Shown here in pieces: positions 1-4,353 of a stretch of 7,542 nucleotides of DNA. The position numbers were made by a program, and so were the translations under genes. Position 1 is the stretch's first letter, and every line of letters starts with the position of its first letter. Under the pieces are notes generated by a model. That model saw only the letters and a program-made list of their open reading frames with translations, did no database searches and was not told the origin of the DNA. Origin of the DNA: Syntrophomonadaceae bacterium (GTDB lineage: Bacteria; Bacillota; Dethiobacteria; DTU022; UBA8154); NCBI GenBank assembly GCA_007122565.1, contig SKTJ01000285.1, positions 1 through 7,542 of the forward strand, given 5' to 3'.

Positions 1-184
1 ATGGATTGGTCAAAATCCCGGCAATGGCATAACGTGCCGCCAAATATATAACAAGCAGAGCCAGGCCCGTTATAAATAAGGGAATCAGGATAATGAAAAG
101 AGCCGTATTCAGATTGTTAAAGGTCGATTCCCACTCTTTTTTAAATACATTGACGACCCGTCCATATGCCGGCGATTTACTCAT
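1..184 (-). CDS. ABC-2 type transporter permease, N-terminal part (runs off the window)
   Basis: This is the first 61 codons of a membrane protein, starting at ATG 184-182 and still open at the window edge. A short hydrophilic N-terminus (about residues 1-26, with the KKEWES segment) is followed by one clear membrane helix at about residues 28-50. That arrangement is usual for ABC-2 exporter permeases, where a cytoplasmic leader precedes the first helix. The ATG lies inside the end of the ATPase gene (8-bp overlap, ATGAGTAA), so the two are translationally coupled and should form one exporter. A GGGGA sequence 7 bases upstream could serve as ribosome binding site. The substrate cannot be inferred. 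The family call rests mainly on position after the ATPase and the single visible helix. Confidence 0.75.
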   Translation of the reverse strand, partial: MSKSPAYGRVVNVFKKEWESTFNNLNTALFIILIPLFITGLALLVIYLAARYAIAGILTNP

Positions 185-1121
185 ATATAATATCCCCGTC
201 CTGCTCCTGCAGCAGGGCCAGGTAAACCTGCTCCAAAGAGTGCTTTTTGGTATAAACACTGTTTATCCGTCCTCCTGCATTTACCACCGCTTCAATTAAA
301 GCCGGCCGGTTCACTTGTGCATCAGTCATTTCAACTTCAATGAGGCGGCCTGCTGTTGAAATATCCTGCACAAAGGGGAGGCTTTTAATTGCCCCGGAGA
401 TCTCTTCACCTTCATTTTCAGTTTCAAGCTCAACAATAACCCAGGGATGAAAAAGGGAACGGTGCAGGTCCGCTGGTTTTTCTAAAGCTACCAGACGGGT
501 CCGGAAAACGGCGATACGGTCACAGAGAAGTTCGGCTTCCTCCATATTGTTCGTACACAGCAAAATCGTTTTCCCCTTATCTTTTAATGCTTGGATCAGG
601 TTTCGCACATCTGCCGTCGCTTCGGGACCCAGGCCCGCGGTGGGCTCATCCAGGAACAGAACATCCGGTTCGTGCAGCAGTGCCCGGGCCAGGGCCAGTC
701 GCTGTTTCATCCCTGTGGAGAAACCACCAACCTTGTGATGCCTTCTATACCACAAGCCCATTGCTTTCAGGTATCGGGAAACCTGCTCTTGCGCATTCAA
801 GTCAGGGTAAAAGCGTGCAAAAAACAATAGGTTGCGCTCCGCGCTTAATCCTTCATAAAACCCGGGCGATTCCGTCAAAAGACCGATTATTTCATGCAGG
901 CGGTCAGCATCTTTATCAGGCCGCAGTCCGGCAACCACTGCACTGCCCTTGGTAGGGCGAATCATTCCTGAGAGCATGCGAACCGTGGTCGTTTTCCCGG
1001 ACCCATTTGGGCCTAAAAACCCGACCGTTTCACCCAGTTGAATCTCAAGACTGAGGTCCTCTACAGCAATATGATCGCCAAACATTTTCGTAAGCTTCCT
1101 GGCTTCAATCGCTGCCGCCAT
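177..1121 (-). CDS. ABC-2 type transporter ATP-binding protein with atypical D-loop and H-loop
   Basis: Nucleotide-binding subunit of an ABC exporter; it would power the permease encoded downstream. I place the start at ATG 1121 (MAAAIEARKLTK, 314 residues) because AAAAGGG lies 9 bases before it; the frame is open further upstream, but earlier ATGs lack a well-placed ribosome binding site. Seen in the protein: Walker A GPNGSGKTT at 37-45, the Q-loop region LLTESPGFYEGLS at 81-93, signature FSTGMKQR at 134-141 (the form typical of ABC-2 drug or sodium exporters), Walker B DVLFLDEP at 153-160, and a C-terminal extension of about 100 residues as in that subfamily. Two residues are unusual. The D-loop reads GLGP instead of GLDP (Gly165), and the H-loop reads CTNNMEEAE where CTHNMEEAE is expected (Asn191 for the switch histidine). 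The enzyme may therefore be slow or act beside another subunit. Family assignment is secure; the substrate is unknown. Confidence 0.93.
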   Translation of the reverse strand: MAAAIEARKLTKMFGDHIAVEDLSLEIQLGETVGFLGPNGSGKTTTVRMLSGMIRPTKGSAVVAGLRPDKDADRLHEIIGLLTESPGFYEGLSAERNLLFFARFYPDLNAQEQVSRYLKAMGLWYRRHHKVGGFSTGMKQRLALARALLHEPDVLFLDEPTAGLGPEATADVRNLIQALKDKGKTILLCTNNMEEAELLCDRIAVFRTRLVALEKPADLHRSLFHPWVIVELETENEGEEISGAIKSLPFVQDISTAGRLIEVEMTDAQVNRPALIEAVVNAGGRINSVYTKKHSLEQVYLALLQEQDGDIIYE

Positions 1122-1194
1122 TTTAATCATCCCTTTTCGAACGAAATATGCCTGGATATGCCAAAGCTTGTACATGTTGCTTGGTATTATTTAA

Positions 1195-1224
1195 ATTATG
1201 ATGCAGGATTTTCCTGCTTATTAA
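1195..1224 (-). promoter_or_regulatory. Promoter of the ABC exporter operon with palindromic operator in the spacer
   Basis: On the minus strand TTAATA (1224-1219) and CATAAT (1200-1195) are separated by 18 bases. The spacer holds a perfect inverted repeat, GCAGGA-AAA-TCCTGC (1217-1203). A palindrome between -35 and -10 is a usual place for a repressor or MerR-type activator site, so regulated expression of the exporter is inferred. The -35 box is weak (4 of 6). The leader to the ATPase start would be about 65-70 nt. No regulator gene is visible in the window. Confidence 0.45.
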
Positions 1225-1395
1225 CGAATTGATACAACATTTTGATTTAGGAAACGCCCCCTGTGCCATCGCTTGTAAAGGAGGCCTATGCTAATTTGGT
1301 AAACGAACGGGTCTGTTAATAGTTTCTGCTGCTATTTTGAATTCATGATGAAGTGCTCTTTGGTAGGGATTCCTCTCTATGGCATTGCGGCATAA
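1225..1395. other. Intergenic stretch with no supported gene
   Basis: Between the ABC operon promoter and the possible remnant at 1396 I see no convincing gene. AAAGGAGG at 1277-1284 resembles a good ribosome binding site, but the ATG at 1288 is followed by a stop after four codons. A 45-codon frame from ATG 1379 to 1516 exists, but it has no good ribosome binding site, is lysine- and serine-rich and looks accidental. Confidence 0.5.
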
Positions 1396-1619
1396 AACGA
1401 GCTTAAGAAGTTCATTAGACGAAGCAACCAGAAAATCAAAACAGAAGAAATCAAGCAAGATGATGTTAAAAATAAGGCCAAAATCCTTAAAGCAATTCTT
1501 AATGAATTATAAGTAAAGGGCAAAAAAGTCTTTTGGATGTAATTGGGTTAATTGGCTCCTTAAGTAACACTCTGTTTAGAGCTTGCAAATATGTAGAAAA
1601 TACGTTAAAAGGCCAATAA
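1396..1619 (+). pseudogene. Possible decayed coding remnant, family not recognised
   Basis: Two adjoining open stretches in different frames look more protein-like than the surrounding DNA. The first (1396-1512) has a helical, charged composition (KIKTEEIKQDDVKNKAKILK, then AILNEL and stop). The second (about 1506-1619) reads SLLDVIGLIGSLSNTLFRAC and continues to a stop at 1617. Neither has a start codon with a ribosome binding site, and an in-frame TAA lies just before the first. Together they could be one gene broken by frameshift and 5' loss, and the intrinsic terminator that overlaps the 3' end fits that. I do not recognise the family. Chance open frames in AT-rich DNA remain a real alternative. 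Confidence 0.25.
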
Positions 1620-1640
1620 ATTACTTTGGTCTTTTTATTT
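1608..1640 (+). terminator. Intrinsic terminator, plus strand
   Basis: AAAGGCCAA (1608-1616) pairs with TTGGTCTTT (1626-1634) over 9 positions including one G-U, with a 9-nt loop, and is followed by TTATTT. It implies that a plus-strand transcript once ended or still ends here, upstream of the DUF1540 gene. Confidence 0.6.
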
Positions 1641-1717
1641 AGCATAAAAGTTGAAGGGTTGCAGATAATATTTTTGCAGGACTTAATACACTTAAGTAAA
1701 AAAGGAGGTGGCCTTTA

Positions 1718-1891
1718 ATGAAAGCAAACAAAAGTATTGAATGTATTGTTGATGAGTGTAGATATCATGCAAGGGAAGAGTCTTATTGTAGCTTAGACCA
1801 TATTAAGGTAATAAAGCATTTGGATAAGGCAACTACCCAAGAAGCGACTGACTGCGGAAGTTTCGAAGTCCAGGAATATTCCACGAGCTAA
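1718..1891 (+). CDS. DUF1540 domain-containing small cysteine protein
   Basis: This 57-residue protein begins at ATG 1718, seven bases after a near-perfect ribosome binding site (AAAGGAGGTG, 1701-1710). Four cysteines at positions 9, 14, 24 and 46 are spaced IECIVDEC, YCSL and TDCGSF. This matches the DUF1540 family: a short domain with four conserved cysteines, an aromatic-His pair after the second (RYH here) and a terminal T-x-C-x-SF. The spacing suggests a bound metal, probably zinc, but that is inference. The family is common in spore-forming Firmicutes and its function is unknown. The gene stands alone, between a terminator upstream and its own hairpin downstream, and converges on the aroA-like gene. 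Confidence 0.85.
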   Translation: MKANKSIECIVDECRYHAREESYCSLDHIKVIKHLDKATTQEATDCGSFEVQEYSTS

Positions 1892-1952
1892 GCGCTAGGA
1901 GCGAAAAGCAATAGAGGAGATAAAAGGTAACTGTATAAAGCATTATAGCAAC

Positions 1953-1987
1953 GGCTGCTCAACCTTTATAATTGAGCAGCCATTATT
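1953..1987 (+). terminator. Terminator-like hairpin after the DUF1540 gene
   Basis: GGCTGCTCAA (1953-1962) and TTGAGCAGCC (1972-1981) form a perfect 10-bp stem with a 9-nt loop. It lies 61 bases after the DUF1540 stop codon. The following ATTATTCT is a poor U-tract, so termination may be partial. Confidence 0.6.
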
Positions 1988-2058
1988 CTAGAGGCCTTAA
2001 ACCAGCCCTCAATAATACCACGGACTCTGACATATTGTTTGTTATCTCCTTTCCTGTA

Positions 2059-2093
2059 AAATGGGACAAGGGACCTGTCCCCGTGTCCCATTT
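2059..2093. repeat. REP-like palindrome (GGGACA type), likely also the aroA-like gene terminator
   Basis: AAATGGGACA (2059-2068) and TGTCCCATTT (2084-2093) form a 10-bp outer stem enclosing a second inner hairpin, GGGA-CCTG-TCCC (2070-2081). The minus-strand reading, with repeated GGGACA and GGACAGGTCCC, resembles the dispersed palindromes found in many Clostridia and often linked to REP-associated tyrosine transposases; that link is from general knowledge, and no such transposase is present here. The hairpin begins 10 bases after the aroA-like stop codon and is followed on that strand by TTTT, so it can also end that transcript. Confidence 0.55.
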
Positions 2094-2103
2094 GGGCTGG
2101 AGA

Positions 2104-3387
2104 CTAAACGAGTCTGTTCATGATATCAAAAAAACCGGGGAATGAACTTTGTACGGATTCGACGCCTCCGATAACCGATTCCCTTTCTGCAAAAAGAGCT
2201 GCCGTTGCCACGGCCATGGTAATGCGGTGGTCGGTGTGGCTTTCACAGCAAGCACTATTAAGTTTGGCCCTGCCTTTAATTACCAGTGTATCCGGCGGCA
2301 GTTCCTTCAATAATGCCCCCATCTTCCGTAATTCCAAGGTTAAGGATTTCAGACAGTCTAATTCTTTTGCCGGCAGTGCAGAGGTTTTAATTACCGTATC
2401 ACCTTCCGCAAAAAGGGCTGCAACGATTAAGGCAGGCAGGTCATCCATGAGCTGCGGCATCATTTCCCCTTTTATTTCAATTCCTTTTAACTTCCTGCCG
2501 CTCTTTACGAGCAGATCGGCAACCGGCTCGCAGTTAAATTCCCGTTCATTTAAAATGCTGATCCGGGCTCCCATTCTTCCCAAAATATCAAGCATGCCGG
2601 TCCGGGAAGGGTTGATGCCCACATCTTCCATATACAGTTCGCCATGGGGTGCCAGTGTTGCCGCCACGCTTAAAAAGAGCGCTGCGGAAATGTCTCCGGG
2701 TATATGAAATCTTTCGCCCTTTAATTTGGCAGGGTTTTTCAATCTGATATGGGATCTCCCGGTCTGAATTTCGGCTCCCAGGTAATGCAGTGCCCTTTCC
2801 GTATGATCCCTGGTGTTATAAAGATCGGTGATCTCGGATACCCCGCGACTAAAAAGGGCTGCAGTGAGGAGTGCGGACTTTAACTGGGAACCGGCTTCAG
2901 GCATCCCGTAGCTGATAGGAAGGAGATCGTATCCCCTGATAGACAGGGGCAGAAGCTCGCTGTTATGCCTGCCGCTAATGGCCGCACCCATCTGCTTGAG
3001 TGGATCCGTTACTTTTTTCATGGAGCGTGTTCTCAGAGAACCGTCGCCTGTAAGCGTGGTGTGAAACGGCTGTCCTGCCAGCAGCCCCGTCAGCAGGAAC
3101 GCTGTACTCTCCGAACCTCCGACATTTAGGACATTGTCCGGCTCTTTAAACCCCCGCAGGCCTTTACCTTTTACTTTTAATCTGTCGCCGTCACCTGCAA
3201 ATTCAACACCCAGCTCCTTTAAGCAGTGCAATGTAGATAAAAGGTCCGGCGTTTTCGTTAAACCTTCAATCTCTATCGTGTTCTCTGCCAAGGACGAAAA
3301 AACCAAAGCCCTGTGCGCTATGTCCCTGTCTCCCGGTATCCTGGTCCGGCCCTCAATTTTCTCTGCAGGTTTAACCGTAATCTCCAT
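2104..3387 (-). CDS. aroA: EPSP synthase-family protein (3-phosphoshikimate 1-carboxyvinyltransferase homologue) with altered active site
   Basis: The protein is full length (427 residues; the family is usually about 430) and keeps the EPSP synthase plan along its whole length. Visible landmarks: IPGDRDIAHRAL (18-28), GGSESTAFLLTGLLAG (90-105), LTGDGSLRTRSM (112-123), GSQLKSALL (166-174), TRDHTERAL (192-200), HIPGDISAA (228-236), VGINPSRTG (256-264), MDDLP (314-318), AKELDCL (340-346), DHRITMA (386-392) and SSFPGFF (414-420). A true AroA moves the enolpyruvyl group of PEP to shikimate-3-phosphate in chorismate synthesis. Compared with E. coli numbering, several substrate-binding residues are changed: Lys22 to Arg21, Ser23 to Asp22, Gly96 to Glu93 and Arg344 to Cys345. 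Residues equivalent to Arg27, Arg124, Asp313, Glu341 and Arg386 remain. AAAGGATG lies about 10 bases before the ATG. The gene stands alone behind a T-box leader, which ties it to aromatic amino acid supply. It may be a divergent, specialised or failing enzyme. Confidence 0.88.
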   Translation of the reverse strand: MEITVKPAEKIEGRTRIPGDRDIAHRALVFSSLAENTIEIEGLTKTPDLLSTLHCLKELGVEFAGDGDRLKVKGKGLRGFKEPDNVLNVGGSESTAFLLTGLLAGQPFHTTLTGDGSLRTRSMKKVTDPLKQMGAAISGRHNSELLPLSIRGYDLLPISYGMPEAGSQLKSALLTAALFSRGVSEITDLYNTRDHTERALHYLGAEIQTGRSHIRLKNPAKLKGERFHIPGDISAALFLSVAATLAPHGELYMEDVGINPSRTGMLDILGRMGARISILNEREFNCEPVADLLVKSGRKLKGIEIKGEMMPQLMDDLPALIVAALFAEGDTVIKTSALPAKELDCLKSLTLELRKMGALLKELPPDTLVIKGRAKLNSACCESHTDHRITMAVATAALFAERESVIGGVESVQSSFPGFFDIMNRLV

Positions 3388-3403
3388 TTTTTAATCATCC
3401 TTT

Positions 3404-3442
3404 CTATGGTTTCCTTTTTTGGGTGGAGCGGTCCTCAAACAC
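3404..3442 (-). CDS. Possible 12-codon leader ORF between T-box terminator and aroA-like gene
   Basis: On the minus strand AAAGGAGATAAG directly precedes a GTG codon at 3442. The frame VFEDRSTQKRKP stops at TAG 3406-3404, 16 bases before the aroA-like start. The ribosome binding sequence is good but sits almost against the GTG, which is closer than ideal. It could be a coupled leader peptide, or the scar of a gene that once lay between the T-box and aroA. No homology is visible. Confidence 0.2.
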   Translation of the reverse strand: MFEDRSTQKRKP

Positions 3443-3496
3443 CTTATCTCCTTTCAGTAAAATTACTTCAATCGTTGCTCTGTAAAAAAGAGCATT

Positions 3497-3530
3497 AAAA
3501 AAGCTTCCATCCTCTAGGGACGGAAGCTTT
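3497..3530 (-). terminator. T-box regulated intrinsic terminator
   Basis: AAAGCTTCC (3530-3522) pairs with GGAAGCTTT (3508-3500), and the helix extends inward by GTCC/GGAT with one G-U pair. The loop is CTAGA and six Ts follow. The inner 5' strand CGTCCCT can instead pair with AGGG of the T-box motif, which is the antiterminator alternative. Confidence 0.9.
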
Positions 3531-3576
3531 GGCTTCACGCGGTACCACCCTGGTTGGGCACACAGTGCCCCCCTCT

Positions 3577-3655
3577 TGTCAGGTACGGACCAGTATTCTC
3601 CGCCCGATACCCAACCATAAATAGATCTTTCTTAGCAGTGGTGTCAGGTACGGAC
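3577..3655. repeat. Direct repeat pair TGTCAGGTACGGAC inside the T-box leader
   Basis: The same 14 bases occur at 3577-3590 and 3642-3655, 65 bases apart and in the same orientation. The first copy falls inside the enlarged stem III, closed by GGTTGGG (3616-3610) and CCCAACC (3558-3552); the second lies just upstream of it on the transcript. Standard T-box stem III elements are short, so this looks like a local duplication or an inserted repetitive sequence. Confidence 0.7.
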
Positions 3656-3868
3656 TGAATCCCAGCCTTATACCCCCTTCCTTTTAACGGTGGAAGTGTC
3701 CGTCAAAGCCTACTTGCCATGTAATATTGGCTTTTGGTTTGCTTCTCAGGAGTGTATTTCAGCAATTTAGGGATGCCGGGTTACACCAACCCCCGGCTCT
3801 CTGAGATCCATCCATTGCCTACTTCTCTCCGTCATCGCTTTGCATCATTTTAACAAATATTAAAACCT

Positions 3869-3897
3869 ATTAAACCACAGAGAATTTACCCTGTCAA
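3869..3897 (-). promoter_or_regulatory. Promoter of the T-box/aroA-like transcript
   Basis: On the minus strand a perfect TTGACA (3897-3892) is followed after exactly 17 bases by TTTAAT (3874-3869), a one-mismatch -10 box. Transcription would start near 3862, just before stem I, which fits a T-box leader. This is the best vegetative promoter in the window. Confidence 0.85.
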
Positions 3898-3996
3898 GAA
3901 TAACTATGATTTTTGCCATAATAATATTATTGACACGACAAATAAATTGTTTTGATCCCGATGCAGTAGTCGAAACGTGGATCTCTTTTAGGCAGG

Positions 3997-4027
3997 GTAA
4001 AAAAAAGTGACCGAATTCGGTCACTTT
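3997..4027 (-). terminator. Strong palindromic terminator, minus strand
   Basis: Positions 4004-4027 are a perfect 24-bp palindrome (half-site AAAGTGACCGAA). Read on the minus strand it is followed by a run of Ts (eight counting those ending the stem), a textbook intrinsic terminator. On the plus strand it is followed by As. No minus-strand gene ends here: upstream on that strand lies only the structured region before hcp. It also shields the T-box promoter. Confidence 0.75.
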
Positions 4028-4118
4028 AAAAAAATATATTAATAAGAGGGGTCAACTCAAGTATAGCATAACAGGTTATTATTACAGTATTGTTACAGAT
4101 ACTTTAATTTTTTTTTTC

Positions 4119-4199
4119 GTAACAACTCAGCACTCTTGAAAATAGCACAAGGGGTTTTACCTGAGACTGCGGTTTCGAACAGGTATCCTGAACCCCTCT
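4119..4199. repeat. Dispersed repeat, copy 1, with inverted tail
   Basis: Positions 4119-4156 match 7424-7462 almost exactly, with shared cores such as GTAACAACTCAGCACTCTTG and GCACAA, one substitution and one extra A. The tail of this copy, read on the opposite strand (GGGGTTCAGGATACCTG), matches what follows in copy 2 (GGGGTTCAGGATTACCTG). So copy 1 carries the element end in one orientation and part of its interior inverted, giving the hairpin at 4150-4197. This looks like a rearranged or MITE-like remnant. Confidence 0.7.
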
Positions 4200-4203
4200 G
4201 CAA

Positions 4204-4232
4204 ATTATACCAAAGTAGTAACATTTCTTCTA
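4204..4232 (-). promoter_or_regulatory. Extended -10 promoter candidate for the minus-strand small RNA
   Basis: On the minus strand TGGTATAAT gives a perfect TATAAT (4209-4204) with a TG extension. The -35 position (TAGAAG, 4232-4227, 17-base spacer) is weak. Extended -10 promoters can work without a good -35. It diverges from the hcp promoter. Confidence 0.4.
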
Positions 4233-4271
4233 ATACAAAGCAGCAGCCTCTGGTACTATAATAAGAATTTA

Positions 4272-4301
4272 TTGAAGTGAGCGGGGGTCTAATGGTATAA
4301 T
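4272..4301 (+). promoter_or_regulatory. hcp promoter
   Basis: TTGAAG (4272-4277) and a perfect TATAAT (4296-4301) are 18 bases apart, and the second is 52 bases before the hcp start codon. The expected start site is near 4308. Regulators of hcp elsewhere are redox- or NO-sensing, but I see no site here that I can name. Confidence 0.7.
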
Positions 4302-4353
4302 TTTATTAGCATATTATTATACAAATAATGTATCTAAGGAGGAAACGCTAAAT

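Larger units (their letters stand above)
3496..3862 (-). promoter_or_regulatory. T-box leader (tRNA-sensing riboswitch) of the aroA-like gene, probable Tyr specifier
   Basis: This is a full T-box leader on the minus strand. Near the 5' end, stem I has a kink-turn (GATGAC opposite TGAGAAG), an AGTA/GAA loop-E element and the distal loops AGAGAGCCGGGGGTTGGTG. The lower helix GGAG/CTCC and upper helix GCAAT/ATTGC enclose a specifier loop reading TGAAATACA. The best specifier is UAC (3756-3754, Tyr), because it is followed by the usual A before the lower helix; AUA one base earlier is the alternative. The canonical T-box AGGGTGGTACCGCG is at 3551-3538. A terminator follows at 3530-3497. Uncharged tRNA should bind the specifier and T-box, favour the antiterminator and allow transcription of the aroA-like gene. 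Confidence 0.95.
3997..4199 (-). ncRNA. Candidate small RNA, about 195 nt, upstream of hcp
   Basis: No reading frame is evident, yet this stretch looks like a transcription unit. An extended -10 promoter on the minus strand (4209-4204) would start it near 4197. The RNA could fold into a 5' hairpin (AGGGGTT/AACCCCT with inner ACCTG/CAGGT), then a helix GTTGTTAC/GTAACAA (4126-4119 with 4096-4090, in part), and end at the strong palindromic terminator followed by eight Ts. The 5' AGAGGGGT (4199-4192) can alternatively pair perfectly with ACCCCTCT (4052-4045), closing the whole molecule just before the terminator. I do not recognise a known RNA family. It could instead be a non-expressed mobile repeat. 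Confidence 0.35.

Noticed and set aside
587..955. Plus-strand open frames of 63-122 codons across the ABC ATPase gene
   Set aside because: They are antisense shadows of a gene with clear ABC motifs, and their translations show no family features or start signals.
2120..2707. Plus-strand open frame of 195 codons within the aroA-like gene
   Set aside because: It is the antisense shadow of a conserved EPSP synthase-family coding region; the serine-rich translation has no recognisable domain and no ribosome binding site.
3920..3985. TTGACA at about 3933 as a plus-strand promoter, and the GATCC/GGATC pair at 3955-3983
   Set aside because: No acceptable -10 box lies 16-18 bases after the TTGACA, and the 5-bp inverted pair with a 20-base loop is too short to be significant.
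4004..4027. 24-bp perfect palindrome as a protein-binding operator instead of a terminator
   Set aside because: The adjacent run of Ts on the minus strand fits an intrinsic terminator better, and the palindrome does not overlap either nearby promoter.
4313..4329. Inverted repeat ATTATT-ATACA-AATAAT near the hcp start site as a regulator site
   Set aside because: It is short and purely A/T in an A/T-rich region, matches no operator I can name, and could occur by chance.
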